Shown here: positions 1 to 8,217 of the stretch, piece after piece
Layout of the letters: every line of letters begins with the position of its first letter
How positions within the stretch are numbered: the first letter of the stretch is position 1
Assembly (NCBI RefSeq): GCF_002117935.1
Contig: NZ_BDJE01000033.1
Location: forward strand, 1-64,000
Direction of reading: 5' to 3'
From: Nocardioides sp. PD653-B2
GTDB taxonomy: Bacteria > Actinomycetota > Actinomycetes > Propionibacteriales > Nocardioidaceae
DNA length: 64,000 nucleotides
Position numbers and translations under genes: made by a program
Notes under the pieces: generated by a model
What the model saw: only the letters and a program-made list of their open reading frames with translations
Told to the model about the DNA's origin: nothing
Databases searched by the model: none

Positions 1-200
1 GCGACGCCGACCACATCATCGGCTACGACCAGGGCGGTCCCACCTGCTCCTGCAACCTCGCCCCGCTCTGCCGCCACCACCACCGGCACAAGACCCACGG
101 CGGCTGGACCTACCAACGCACCGCACCCCGGACCTTCCACTGGACCAGCCCCTTGGGGCACGTCTACCTCAACGACCTCACCCACCCACGACATCCCTGA
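1..200 (+). CDS. HNH endonuclease, C-terminal fragment (DUF222-type)
   Basis: The reading frame is open from the window edge to a TGA at 198-200, so only about 65 C-terminal residues are visible. They contain DADHIIGYDQGG, then a Cys-x-Cys and CRHHHRHKTHGGW. This is the beta-beta-alpha metal nuclease signature of HNH proteins, with the His and Asn of the H-N-H triad present (CNLAPLCRHHH). In actinobacteria this tail usually follows a DUF222 domain and occurs in several copies per genome; these proteins are often called 13E12-repeat proteins. Whether the missing N-terminal part carries DUF222 cannot be seen. Its biological role is unknown. Confidence 0.85.
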   Translation, partial: DADHIIGYDQGGPTCSCNLAPLCRHHHRHKTHGGWTYQRTAPRTFHWTSPLGHVYLNDLTHPRHP

Positions 201-317
201 CCACCCGACCCCGCCGGCCACCGCCCGCGGGGCCACACCCACGCCCGCACCCGAACAACGGTCCGCAGCCCGGGTGGTCGCCGCCCGCCTGGCGCACCGT
301 GCTCGCGCGGAAATGAC

Positions 318-351
318 AACGACCCGCCAGACAGGGGTCTGGCGGGTCGTT
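318..351 (-). terminator. terminator of the rplQ end of the alpha operon
   Basis: A perfect 15-bp inverted repeat (318-332 with 337-351, loop AGGG) starts 20 nt beyond the rplQ stop on the minus strand. It is followed by GTCATTT, a short U-rich tail. It can also fold in the plus-strand transcript of the HNH gene that ends at 200, so it may act in both directions. Confidence 0.8.
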
Positions 352-370
352 GGTGACGCTGGGGCCTGGA

Positions 371-943
371 TCAGGCCTTGTCCTCGTCCTCGGTGCTCTC
401 CGCGGCGGGAGCCTCGTCAGCGACGGGCTCGGCCTCGGCGACCACGCTCTCCTCGGGCGACGCCTCGTCGACCTGCTCGAGCAGGGCCTCGTCGACCACG
501 GTCTCGTCAGCCGGAGCCTCCTCGACCGGAGCCGGGGCGGCGGCCGGAGCAGCCGTCTTCTTGGCCTTCGGGGCCGAGGGCTTGTAGGCCTCGGTCACGA
601 GCTCGATCACGGCCATGGGGGCGTTGTCGCCCTTGCGCGGCCCGATCTTCGTGATCCGGGTGTAGCCACCCGGACGCTCCGCGAAGGTCGGCGCGATGTC
701 CGTGAACAGGGTGTGTACGACCGACTTGTCGCGGATGGTCTTGAGGACCTCGCGCCGGTTGTGCAGGTCGCCCTTCTTGGCCTTGGTGATCAGCTTCTCG
801 GCGTGCGGCCGCAGGACGCGGGCCTTCGCCTCGGTGGTCGTGATCCGACCGTGCTCGAAGAGCGCGGTCGCCAGGTTGCTGATGATCAGCCGCTGGTGGG
901 CCGGGCTACCGCCGAGGCGCTTGCCCTTCTTGGGAGTAGGCAT
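371..943 (-). CDS. rplQ: 50S ribosomal protein L17 with long acidic tail
   Basis: The protein has 190 residues. Residues 1-118 are a standard L17 ([18 protein letters not shown] start, [16 protein letters not shown], [23 protein letters not shown] end). From about residue 120 a tail of roughly 70 residues made mainly of Ala, Glu, Pro, Asp and Val follows ([17 protein letters not shown] and similar). Bacterial L17 is usually 115-130 residues; acidic Ala-rich extensions are seen in actinobacteria. L17 is an assembly protein of the large subunit near the exit tunnel. It is the last gene of the infA-rpmJ-rpsM-rpsK-rpsD-rpoA-rplQ block, 71 nt after rpoA, and is closed by the hairpin at 318-351. 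The usual neighbour truA is absent. Confidence 0.97.
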   Translation of the reverse strand: MPTPKKGKRLGGSPAHQRLIISNLATALFEHGRITTTEAKARVLRPHAEKLITKAKKGDLHNRREVLKTIRDKSVVHTLFTDIAPTFAERPGGYTRITKIGPRKGDNAPMAVIELVTEAYKPSAPKAKKTAAPAAAPAPVEEAPADETVVDEALLEQVDEASPEESVVAEAEPVADEAPAAESTEDEDKA

Positions 944-1014
944 TTCGTCTCTCTCATTTCTCCCGAGCCGTACCAGGTACTCGGGTAGACGACCTCACGG
1001 TCGGTTTTGGTGGA

Positions 1015-2055
1015 TTAGTACTGCTCGTCCTCGACGAAGGCGTCGTCGTCGTCATCGCCGTACGCCGCGAGAGCGGCGTGCGGGTCGAAGCCGGGCGCGC
1101 TGTCCTTGAGGGACAGGCCCATCTCGACCAGCTTGGCCTTGACCTCGTCGATCGACTTCGCACCGAAGTTGCGGATGTCGAGCAGGTCCTGCTCCGAGCG
1201 GCTGATGAGCTCACCCACGGTGTGGATGCCCTCGCGCTTGAGGCAGTTGTAGGAGCGGACGGTCAGCTGCAGGTCCTCGACCGGGAGGGCGAGGTCGGCG
1301 GCCAGCTGCTCGTCGACGGGCGACGGGCCGATGTCGATGCCCTCGGCCTCGACGTTCAGCTCGCGCGCCAGGCCGAACAGCTCGACCAGGGTCTTGCCGG
1401 CCGAGGCGATCGCGTCGCGGGGACGGATCGACGGCTTGGTCTCGACGTCGATGACGAGCTTGTCGAAGTCCGTGCGCTGCTCGACACGGGTGGCCTCGAC
1501 CTTGTAGGTGACCTTCATGACCGGGCTGTAGATCGAGTCGACCGGCATCCGGCCGATCTCGTTGTCCGCGCCCTTGTTCTGGACGGCGGACACGTAGCCG
1601 CGGCCACGCTCCACGACCAGCTCCATCTCCAGCTTGCCCTTGTCGGACAGCGTGGCGATCTTGAGGTCGGGGTTGTGGACCTCGACGCCGGCCGGCGGCG
1701 CGATGTCGGCGGCGGTGACGTCACCGGCACCCGACTTGCGCAGGTACATGGTGACGGGCTCGTCGTGCTCCGAGGAGACCACGAGGCCCTTGAGGTTGAG
1801 GATCATCTCCGTGACGTCTTCCTTGACGCCCTCGATGGTCGAGAACTCGTGGAGGACGGTGTCCACCTTGATGCTCGTGACCGAAGCACCGGGGATGGAC
1901 GAGAGAAGGGTGCGACGCAGCGAGTTCCCGAGCGTGTAGCCGAAGCCAGGCTCGAGCGGCTCGATGACGAACCGCGAACGGAACTCGTCGACGGTCTCTT
2001 CCGACAGAGTGGGGCGCTGTGCGATGAGCACTTGTTTTTTCCTTTCCGAGCCCAC
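1015..2055 (-). CDS. rpoA: DNA-directed RNA polymerase subunit alpha
   Basis: The protein has 346 residues, the usual actinobacterial length. The N-terminal domain (about 1-230) carries the assembly motifs [19 protein letters not shown] and [20 protein letters not shown]. The C-terminal domain (about 255-320) has [20 protein letters not shown] and [15 protein letters not shown], the helix-hairpin-helix surface that contacts UP elements and activators. The start follows the actinobacterial pattern MLIAQRP preceded by a short extension ([15 protein letters not shown]). The GTG of [12 protein letters not shown], eight codons in, is an equally good start. It dimerises to nucleate core polymerase. 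It lies between rpsD and rplQ. Confidence 0.98.
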   Translation of the reverse strand: MGSERKKQVLIAQRPTLSEETVDEFRSRFVIEPLEPGFGYTLGNSLRRTLLSSIPGASVTSIKVDTVLHEFSTIEGVKEDVTEMILNLKGLVVSSEHDEPVTMYLRKSGAGDVTAADIAPPAGVEVHNPDLKIATLSDKGKLEMELVVERGRGYVSAVQNKGADNEIGRMPVDSIYSPVMKVTYKVEATRVEQRTDFDKLVIDVETKPSIRPRDAIASAGKTLVELFGLARELNVEAEGIDIGPSPVDEQLAADLALPVEDLQLTVRSYNCLKREGIHTVGELISRSEQDLLDIRNFGAKSIDEVKAKLVEMGLSLKDSAPGFDPHAALAAYGDDDDDAFVEDEQY

Positions 2056-2151
2056 CCGCTATTTGACGGGCTCGAACTGCAGAGTTGACGGAAGGTGTGG
2101 TCGGCGCCCCGGACCTCCGACGAGTCAGAGGGCAGGGACGCCGTCCGGGTG

Positions 2152-2760
2152 CTACTTCTTCGAGTAGTACTCGACGATGAGCTGCTCCTGGACCGGGAGG
2201 TCGATCTGGGCCCGGACCGGGAGCTGGTGGACGAGCACGCGCATCCGCGACGGGATCGCCTCGAGCCACGCCGGGACGTGGCGCTCGCCGTGGGTCTCGC
2301 GAGCCACGATGAACGGGGTCATCTCGAGCGACTTCTCGCGCACGTCGATCACGTCGTGGGCGGTGACCTGGAAGGACGGGATGTCGACCTTCTTGCCGTT
2401 CACCTTGAAGTGACCGTGCGAGACCAGCTGGCGGGCGTGGCGACGCGTGCGGGCGAAGCCGGCGCGGTAGACCACGTTGTCCAGGCGGCACTCGAGCAGC
2501 TGGAGCAGGTTGTCGCCCGTCTTGCCCGAACGGCGCGAGGCCTCGGTGTAGTAGTTGTGGAACTGCTTCTCGAGGACGCCGTAGGTGTAGCGAGCCTTCT
2601 GCTTCTCACGAAGCTGGAGGAGGTACTCGCTCTCCTTGATGCGTCCGCGGCCGTGCTGGCCGGGGGGGTACGGGCGACGCTCGAAAGCCTGGTCGCCACC
2701 AACGAGGTCGACACCGAGGCGGCGCGACTTCTTGGTCATGGGGCCGATGTAACGGGCCAT
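2152..2760 (-). CDS. rpsD: 30S ribosomal protein S4
   Basis: The 202-residue product begins MARYIGPMTKKSRRLGVDLVGGDQ and contains the S4-type RNA-binding domain (CRLDNVVYRAGFARTRRHARQLVSHGHFKVNGKKVDIPS, about 90-130). The N-terminal region lacks the four-cysteine zinc cluster, so this is the zinc-free (C-) type. S4 nucleates 5'-domain assembly of the small subunit and represses the alpha operon in several bacteria. No leader pseudoknot was identified here. rpsK ends 29 nt upstream. Confidence 0.98.
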   Translation of the reverse strand: MARYIGPMTKKSRRLGVDLVGGDQAFERRPYPPGQHGRGRIKESEYLLQLREKQKARYTYGVLEKQFHNYYTEASRRSGKTGDNLLQLLECRLDNVVYRAGFARTRRHARQLVSHGHFKVNGKKVDIPSFQVTAHDVIDVREKSLEMTPFIVARETHGERHVPAWLEAIPSRMRVLVHQLPVRAQIDLPVQEQLIVEYYSKK

Positions 2761-2789
2761 CAGTCAGTCTCCTGTTCTCGCGTGTCGGG

Positions 2790-3197
2790 TCAGACGCGCC
2801 GGCGCTTGGGCGGGCGGCATCCGTTGTGGGGCGTGGGCGTGACGTCCTGGATGGTGCCGACCTCGAGGCCGATCGCACCCAGGGACCGGATCGCCGTCTC
2901 GCGGCCCGAACCCGGACCCTTGACGAAGACGTCGATCTTCTTCATGCCGTGCTCCATCGCCCGACGACCGGCAGCCTCGGCTGCCATCTGAGCGGCGAAC
3001 GGGGTGGACTTGCGCGAGCCCTTGAAACCGACGGTGCCGGCCGAGGCCCACGAGATGACCGCCCCGGTGGGGTCGGTGATCGTGACGATCGTGTTGTTGA
3101 ACGTGCTCTTGATGTGGGCTTCGCCCAGAGCGACGTTCTTCTTCTCCTTGCGGCGCACCTTCTTGGCGCCGGCCGCGGTGCGGCTCTTGGGAGGCAT
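2790..3197 (-). CDS. rpsK: 30S ribosomal protein S11
   Basis: The protein has 135 residues. Core motifs are [41 protein letters not shown] and the C-terminal [18 protein letters not shown]. The short basic N-terminus ([20 protein letters not shown]) is normal for actinobacteria. S11 forms the platform of the small subunit and contacts mRNA near the E site. It follows rpsM after a gap of about 98 nt. Confidence 0.98.
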   Translation of the reverse strand: MPPKSRTAAGAKKVRRKEKKNVALGEAHIKSTFNNTIVTITDPTGAVISWASAGTVGFKGSRKSTPFAAQMAAEAAGRRAMEHGMKKIDVFVKGPGSGRETAIRSLGAIGLEVGTIQDVTPTPHNGCRPPKRRRV

Positions 3198-3295
3198 GCA
3201 GTTATCTCCTGAAGTAGCTGGTCTGGTTGGTGATCAGAAAGCGTTCGGTGGTCGAGTAGCAGTTCGCGAGGTACGAGCGAACGGCGTGTCGAGAC

Positions 3296-3670
3296 CTACT
3301 TGGCCTTCTTCTTGCCGGCAACCGTGCGCTTCGGACCCTTGCGGGTGCGGGCGTTGGTCTTGGTGCGCTGACCGCGGACCGGGAGGCCCTGACGGTGGCG
3401 GCGTCCCTGGTAGCTGCCGATCTCGATCTTGCGGCGGATGTCTGCCTGGACCTCGCGACGGAGGTCACCCTCGATCTTGAAGTTGGCTTCGATCGCGTCG
3501 CGGAGCTTGACCAGCTCGTCGTCGCCCAGCTGGTGGACGCGCAGATCGGGGTTGACCCCGGTCTCCTGCAGGAGCTGCTGGGAACGGGTACGGCCGATGC
3601 CGTAGATGTAGGTGAGTGCGATCTCGATGCGCTTGTCGCGCGGGAGGTCCACACCAACGAGGCGTGCCAT
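3296..3670 (-). CDS. rpsM: 30S ribosomal protein S13
   Basis: The 124-residue product starts [19 protein letters not shown]. It has the helix-two-turn-helix region ([18 protein letters not shown]) and a basic C-terminal tail ([16 protein letters not shown]) that reaches toward the P-site tRNA. It lies 168 nt downstream of rpmJ. That gap holds the rpsM ribosome binding site (AAGGAACC) and no other recognisable element apart from a weak palindrome around CCGTCGTACGACG near 3770-3782. Confidence 0.98.
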   Translation of the reverse strand: MARLVGVDLPRDKRIEIALTYIYGIGRTRSQQLLQETGVNPDLRVHQLGDDELVKLRDAIEANFKIEGDLRREVQADIRRKIEIGSYQGRRHRQGLPVRGQRTKTNARTRKGPKRTVAGKKKAK

Positions 3671-3838
3671 GTGGCGGTTCCTTACGGTTGTTCGCAGCGG
3701 TTTCGGTCGTGACGCGTCCCGGCCTCGTGTGTCCGGGCTCCGGCCGTCTGCTCCGGAGGTGTTTCGCTCGTCGTACGACGGGCTAAGCGATCACGTTGTG
3801 GTTGTTCAGTTGTTGCGGTGCGTGCTACCCGGGCTGGA

Positions 3839-3952
3839 TCAGCCCTGGCGCTGCTTGTGACGCGGGTTCTCGCAGATCACCATGACGCGGCCGTGGCGAC
3901 GAATCACCTTGCACTTGTCACAGATCGGCTTGACGCTGGGCTTGACCTTCAC
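3839..3952 (-). CDS. rpmJ: 50S ribosomal protein L36 (zinc-binding form)
   Basis: This is a 37-residue gene starting with GTG at 3952. The translation begins [17 protein letters not shown] and ends [10 protein letters not shown]. It keeps the Cys-x2-Cys, the later Cys and the His of the zinc ribbon, so it is the zinc-containing (C+) form. A GAAAGGA sequence precedes the start. It lies between infA and rpsM as in most actinobacteria. Zinc-free paralogues elsewhere in such genomes replace this form under zinc limitation; none is in the window. Confidence 0.95.
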   Translation of the reverse strand: MKVKPSVKPICDKCKVIRRHGRVMVICENPRHKQRQG

Positions 3953-4005
3953 GAGGAGGTCCTTTCGGCTGTGTTCGGTTCACCTGAGCGAGCTCGCGGG
4001 CTCGC

Positions 4006-4227
4006 TCACTTGTATCGGTAGACGATCCGACCCCGGGTGAGGTCGTACGGCGAGAGCTCCACCACCACGCGGTCCTCGGGGAGGATCCGGATGTAGTGCT
4101 GGCGCATCTTGCCGCTGATGTGGGCGAGAACCTTGTGCCCATTGCTCAGCTCGACGCGGAACATGGCATTCGGCAGGGCTTCCACGACGGTGCCCTCGAT
4201 CTCGATCACGCCTTCTTTCTTCGGCAT
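4006..4227 (-). CDS. infA: translation initiation factor IF-1
   Basis: The protein has 73 residues and starts [21 protein letters not shown] at 4227. An upstream in-frame start three codons earlier (MED) is possible, but MPKK matches the usual IF-1 length. It is a single OB-fold (S1-like) domain with [20 protein letters not shown] and [11 protein letters not shown]-1 binds the 30S A site during initiation. It is the first gene of the alpha block, 53 nt before rpmJ. In many relatives map is its direct upstream neighbour; here terC and an oxidoreductase gene intervene. Confidence 0.97.
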   Translation of the reverse strand: MPKKEGVIEIEGTVVEALPNAMFRVELSNGHKVLAHISGKMRQHYIRILPEDRVVVELSPYDLTRGRIVYRYK

Positions 4228-4460
4228 GTCCTCCACAATCTGTTGCTTGCTTGTCTACCGTTTGCTGCACTGGCCACCGGATCGGTCCGGAGGTCAGCTG
4301 GCCCGGGAACCTCCGTCGCCCGAGGGCGGCGGTGGACCTCGTACGGCCGCTCCGGGTTCCTCATCCCAGGCGCACGACCGACCGCCCTGGCGAGCGATCC
4401 GAGTTGTGTCCTGGCAGCCGCGAGGCGCCACGAAGCAGACCCACGTTGGGCCGACACGCC

Positions 4461-4488
4461 AGTTTACGCGGAAACCGCCCCGAAACTC
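4461..4488 (-). promoter_or_regulatory. possible promoter of the infA operon
   Basis: The 288-nt stretch between infA and the oxidoreductase gene holds no gene. On the minus strand TAAACT (4461-4466) is a fair -10 element, with GAGTTT (4483-4488) 16 nt upstream as a poor -35. If used, it would give a leader of about 225 nt. The AT-rich cluster here stands out from the surrounding GC-rich DNA, but no start site can be proved. Confidence 0.3.
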
Positions 4489-4515
4489 TAATCCGATCGC
4501 CCTCGGCGGACGGAC

Positions 4516-5562
4516 TCAGCCCGCGAGCAGGCGCAGGGTCGCCTCCCGGGCGGGCGCGGACCCCGGCTCGGTGCCCACGAACGCCCCGGCGACCGGGTGC
4601 ACCATCACCTCGTCGACGCCATAGGTCGCGGCGAGCTCGTCGATCCGGGCGCGGGCCCGGTCCGGGGTGCCGATCACCCAGCGCGACGCCATCGACTCCA
4701 TCAGCTCGAGGTGCGCCGGCGACAGCTCGACCTTCTCGGCCTCCTCGACCAGGCGCTGCGGCTGCAGTTCGCCACCCGTGCGCAGCGCGACCATGGCCTG
4801 CAGCTGGGGCAGGGCGAGACGCTGCGCCTCCTCGTCGGTCTCGGCGACGGCCACGTTGACGGTCAGGAACGTGCGCGGCTCCGCGAGCTCGGGCGAGGGG
4901 CGGAAGGTCGAACGGTAGAGCTCGAGCGCCTCGGCCGTGCCACTGCCGGAGAAGTGGTGCGCGAAGACGTACGGCATGCCCTTCTCGGCGGCCAGCCGGG
5001 CCGAGTAGTCGGAGGAGCCGAGCAGCCAGATCGTCGGCACCGACCGGGCTCCCGGGGTCGCCTTGAGGGGGTAGGTGCGGCCCTGGAGGGCCAGCCCGAC
5101 GCCGTCCGGCTCCATCATGGCGAGCACGTTGTCGACGTACTCCGGGAAGTGCGTGACGGCCTCGTCGCTCACTCCCCCGGCACCGTGCCTCAGCGCGTAG
5201 CTCGTGACCGGGTCGCTGCCCGGCGCGCGGCCGATGCCGAGGTCGATGCGCCCGGGGAAGGCCGCTTCGAGGAGCGCGAACTGCTCGGCGATCACCAGCG
5301 GAGCGTGGTTGGGCAGCATCACGCCGCCCGAGCCGACCCGGATCCGCGAGGTCGCGCCGGCGATCAGCCCGATCAGCACCGGCGGGTTGGTGGCCGCGAC
5401 GGCCGGCATGTTGTGGTGCTCAGCGACCCAGTAGCGCTCGTAGCCCAGCTCGTCGGCGGCCCGGGCGAGGGAGAGGGACGCGGCGAGCGCGTCCCCCGTG
5501 CTCTGGTCGGTGCGCACGGGCACCAGGTCGAGGACGGAGAGGGTCGTACGGCGTTCGCTCAC
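4516..5562 (-). CDS. luciferase-like flavin-dependent monooxygenase (LLM class)
   Basis: The protein has 348 residues with the fold-typical motifs of the bacterial luciferase superfamily: [10 protein letters not shown] at the N-terminus, [16 protein letters not shown] (about 40-55), [39 protein letters not shown], and [29 protein letters not shown]. It resembles the YhbW/MsnO8-type group, which uses reduced FMN supplied by a separate reductase. The substrate is unknown. It begins 28 nt downstream of terC on the same strand, so the two may be co-transcribed from the riboswitch-controlled promoter. A cytoplasmic location is expected, since no signal peptide is seen. Confidence 0.9.
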   Translation of the reverse strand: MSERRTTLSVLDLVPVRTDQSTGDALAASLSLARAADELGYERYWVAEHHNMPAVAATNPPVLIGLIAGATSRIRVGSGGVMLPNHAPLVIAEQFALLEAAFPGRIDLGIGRAPGSDPVTSYALRHGAGGVSDEAVTHFPEYVDNVLAMMEPDGVGLALQGRTYPLKATPGARSVPTIWLLGSSDYSARLAAEKGMPYVFAHHFSGSGTAEALELYRSTFRPSPELAEPRTFLTVNVAVAETDEEAQRLALPQLQAMVALRTGGELQPQRLVEEAEKVELSPAHLELMESMASRWVIGTPDRARARIDELAATYGVDEVMVHPVAGAFVGTEPGSAPAREATLRLLAG

Positions 5563-5590
5563 TCTCTCCGAACCACCGGCGGCCCCGGGG

Positions 5591-6610
5591 CTATTCCTCC
5601 GCAGCGCGCAGGGAGGAGGTCTTGTCCTCGATCTCCTCCTCGGTCATCCGCGCCGCCGCGTACAGGCTCAGCCCTGCCGTGACCGCGAGGGTCACGACGA
5701 TGACGCCGAGGCTGACCAGCGCCGAGATGTCCGGGACGTGGAGCGGCTCGCCGCCGTTGATGAACGGCAGCTCGTTCTCGTGCAGCGCGTGCAGGACGAG
5801 CTTCACACCGATGAACGCGAGGATGAACGCCAGCCCGAGCGACAGGTAGACCAGCCGCTTGAGGAGGCCGCCGAGCAGGAAGTAGAGCTGGCGCAGGCCC
5901 ATCAGGGCGAAGACGTTGGCGGTGAAGACGAGGTAGGGCTCCTGGGTGATGCCGAAGATCGCCGGGATCGAGTCGAGCGCGAACAGCAGGTCGGTGGTGC
6001 CGAGGGCGATGATCACGATCAGCATCGGCGACACCAGCCGGGCGCCGTTGACGCGGTACCAGAGCTTGAGCCCGCGGAACTCCTCGCCGACGTTGAGGTG
6101 CGACTGGGCGAACTTCACGACCCGGTTGTCCTCCGGGTGCTCGTCCTCGTGGCTGCGGTAGCTCTTGATCAGGGAGACCGCCGTGTAGACCAGGAAGGCG
6201 CCGAAGGCGTAGAAGACCCAGCTGAAGTTCTCGATGAGCTGGTAGCCGAGGGCGATGAAGATCGCGCGGAAGAGCAGGGCCAGCACGATGCCGACCATCA
6301 GCGCCTCCTGCTGGTACTCCCGGGGCACCTTCAGCGCGGCCATCAAGATGATGAAGACGAAGAGGTTGTCGATGGAGAGGGAGTACTCCGTCAGCCAGCC
6401 GGCGTAGAACTGCACGCCGTAGTCGTGGCCGTGGCCGAGCCAGATCCAGGCGCCGAACGCGACGGCCGCGCCGACGTAGACGCTGAGCGCGACCGCGCAC
6501 TCCCGCATGGTGGGCTCGTGCGGGTCGCGCGCGATGACGACGACGTCGAAGGCCAGCACCGCCACTGTGATGGCGATGGTGATGGCCCATTCGAGGGTGG
6601 AGATCTCCAC
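5591..6610 (-). CDS. TerC family integral membrane protein (probable Mn2+ exporter)
   Basis: The start chosen is GTG at 6610 ([14 protein letters not shown], 339 residues). It has a good AGGAG site at 6619-6623, 8 nt upstream. The frame stays open further upstream to 6667, but that segment lies inside the riboswitch and is not expected to be translated. The protein has 8 to 9 hydrophobic segments. Acidic membrane motifs typical of TerC are present: [14 protein letters not shown] near residue 75 and [15 protein letters not shown] near residue 210. Family members (Alx, MeeF, YceF) export manganese, in part to metallate exported enzymes. The riboswitch upstream supports that role. Confidence 0.92.
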   Translation of the reverse strand: MEISTLEWAITIAITVAVLAFDVVVIARDPHEPTMRECAVALSVYVGAAVAFGAWIWLGHGHDYGVQFYAGWLTEYSLSIDNLFVFIILMAALKVPREYQQEALMVGIVLALLFRAIFIALGYQLIENFSWVFYAFGAFLVYTAVSLIKSYRSHEDEHPEDNRVVKFAQSHLNVGEEFRGLKLWYRVNGARLVSPMLIVIIALGTTDLLFALDSIPAIFGITQEPYLVFTANVFALMGLRQLYFLLGGLLKRLVYLSLGLAFILAFIGVKLVLHALHENELPFINGGEPLHVPDISALVSLGVIVVTLAVTAGLSLYAAARMTEEEIEDKTSSLRAAEE

Positions 6611-6644
6611 GGGTGCAGCTCCTGCAAGGTGAGGGGACGACGGA

Positions 6645-6752
6645 ACGTCAAAGGTCTCTTCCGCCACCGGACAGGTGACCTGCAGGCCCGGAGCGCGAAA
6701 CGAACTCGCGCTCGTGCTGACGAGCCGGCAGCGAAGGAATACTCCCCTCTGC
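6645..6752 (-). promoter_or_regulatory. yybP-ykoY (Mn2+-sensing) riboswitch upstream of terC
   Basis: On the minus strand the leader contains GGGGAGTA (6740-6747). This is followed by a stem-loop region with GCTCGTCAGCACGAGC (about 6710-6725) and then GGCGGAAGAGACCTTTGAC (6647-6665). The GGGGAGUA and AGACCUUU blocks are the two conserved internal loops that dock to form the metal site in yybP-ykoY RNAs. The position directly before a TerC gene is the classic context. The RBS of terC lies about 24 nt further downstream, so control is probably exerted at translation initiation or by early termination. The element begins about 23 nt after the map stop codon. Confidence 0.85.
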
Positions 6753-6774
6753 GAGGCCTATCCTGTCACACGGG

Positions 6775-7593
6775 TCAACGGCCGCCGAACGGGGCACCGA
6801 GCGCGGACAGCGCGGCCTCCCCGCCGTCGAGGGCCGTCAGCACCCAGGCGCCCCGGGGCGTGAGGGTGAAGGTGTGTTCGACGTGCGCGGCCCAGCTGCC
6901 GTCGTCGGTCACGACCGTCCAGTCGTCCTCGAGCAGGGTCGTCTCCTTGGTACCGAGCGTGACCATCGGCTCGACGGCCAGGGCCAGGCCCTCCACCAGC
7001 TTGGGACCCTTGCCGGGCCGCCCGAAGTTGGGCACGTTCGGCGGCTGGTGCATCGCGGAGCCGATGCCGTGGCCGGTGTAGTCCTCGAGGATCCCGTAGC
7101 GGCCGGCGCCACGGACGTGCCGCTCGACGGCGTGGGAGATGTCGGTGACCCGGCCCCCGAGGTGGGCGGCCGCGATCCCGCGCCACATCGCCTCCTCGGT
7201 CACCCGCATCAGCTCGGTGACCTCGGGAGGGACGACGCCGACCGCGACGGTGATCGCGGCGTCGCCGTGCCAGCCCGCGACGATCGCGCCGCAGTCGATC
7301 GAGATGACGTCGCCGTCGGCCAGCACCCGCTCGCCCGGGATGCCGTGCACGACCTCGTCGTTCACCGACGTACAGATCGACCCCGGGAACCCGTGGTAGC
7401 CCAGGAACGACGGCGTGGCGCCCGACGAGCGGATGTTGTCCTCGGCGATCGCGTCGAGCTCACCGGTGGAGATGCCGGCGCGGACGCTGCCGCGGAGCAG
7501 CTCGAGAGTCTGGCCGACGACCAGACCGGCGCGGCGCATCCCGTCGATCTGGTCGGGCGACTTGATCTCGATGCCGCGGTCGAGCAGTCCCAC
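6775..7593 (-). CDS. map: methionine aminopeptidase, type I
   Basis: The protein has 272 residues. The five metal ligands of the pita-bread fold are visible: Asp in VISIDCGA, Asp in GWHGDAA, His in TGHGIGSAMHQPP, Glu in AVEPMVT and Glu in HVEHTF. The substrate-recognition sequence GYHGFPGSICTSVNDEVVHGIP is intact. It removes the initiator Met from nascent proteins. The stop is 108 nt from the terC reading frame extension and overlaps the likely terC promoter region. It follows adk by 48 nt, the standard secY-adk-map order. Confidence 0.97.
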   Translation of the reverse strand: MGLLDRGIEIKSPDQIDGMRRAGLVVGQTLELLRGSVRAGISTGELDAIAEDNIRSSGATPSFLGYHGFPGSICTSVNDEVVHGIPGERVLADGDVISIDCGAIVAGWHGDAAITVAVGVVPPEVTELMRVTEEAMWRGIAAAHLGGRVTDISHAVERHVRGAGRYGILEDYTGHGIGSAMHQPPNVPNFGRPGKGPKLVEGLALAVEPMVTLGTKETTLLEDDWTVVTDDGSWAAHVEHTFTLTPRGAWVLTALDGGEAALSALGAPFGGR

Positions 7594-7641
7594 AGGTCGC
7601 TTCCAATCTTCCGAGGTCTCGACCCGCCGGTGGCGGCTCGC

Positions 7642-8217
7642 TCAGGACTCCGGGAGGACGTCCAGGGCTTCGAAGACCCGGTTGGTGACCTCGGAGACCT
7701 CGCCCATGCCGTCGACCTCGACCACGATGCCGCGCTTCTGGTAGACGTCGATCAACGGCTCGGTCTGCTCGAGGTAGAGCTCCTGGCGGCGCCGGATCAC
7801 GTCCTCGGTGTCGTCGGCGCGGCCCTCGACCTGGGCGCGCTGGAGCAGGCGGCTGACGATCTCGTCCTGGTCGACGGTGAGGCAGACGACCGCGTCGAGC
7901 TGGTGACCGGTGAACTTGATCATCCCGTCGAGCTCCTCGACCTGGGCGAGCGTGCGCGGGTACCCGTCGAGCAGGAAGCCGTTGGCGGCGTCCGGCTCGT
8001 CGATCCGGTTGCGCACCATCAGGTTGGTGACCTCGTCGGGGACGTAGTCGCCGGCGTCCATGAATCGCTTCGCCTGGATGCCGAGCTCGGTCCCCTCGGA
8101 CACGTTGGCGCGGAAGATGTCACCGGTGGAGATCGCCGGGATCTTGAAGTGCTCGGCGATGAACTTGGCCTGGGTGCCCTTGCCGGCCCCGGGGGGACCC
8201 ATGATTATCAAGCGCAT
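7642..8217 (-). CDS. adk: adenylate kinase
   Basis: The protein has 191 residues with the P-loop GPPGAGKGTQAKFIAEHF at the N-terminus, the AMP-binding segment ISTGDIFRANV, and FLLDGYPRTLAQVEEL. The LID is of the short type (after QVEGRADDTEDVIRRR), with no zinc ligands, which explains the length below the 214 of the E. coli enzyme. It interconverts ATP + AMP and 2 ADP. The start codon directly abuts the secY stop (8218), indicating tight coupling. Confidence 0.97.
   Translation of the reverse strand: MRLIIMGPPGAGKGTQAKFIAEHFKIPAISTGDIFRANVSEGTELGIQAKRFMDAGDYVPDEVTNLMVRNRIDEPDAANGFLLDGYPRTLAQVEELDGMIKFTGHQLDAVVCLTVDQDEIVSRLLQRAQVEGRADDTEDVIRRRQELYLEQTEPLIDVYQKRGIVVEVDGMGEVSEVTNRVFEALDVLPES

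Noticed and set aside
6611..6667. N-terminal extension of TerC (MAEETFDVPSS)
   Set aside because: It lies in the conserved 3' part of the riboswitch. The GTG at 6610 with AGGAG is a better start and gives the normal TerC N-terminus.
5498..7081. A 527-codon plus-strand frame across terC and map
   Set aside because: It is antisense to two well-supported genes and the riboswitch, with low-complexity acidic translation and no known domain.
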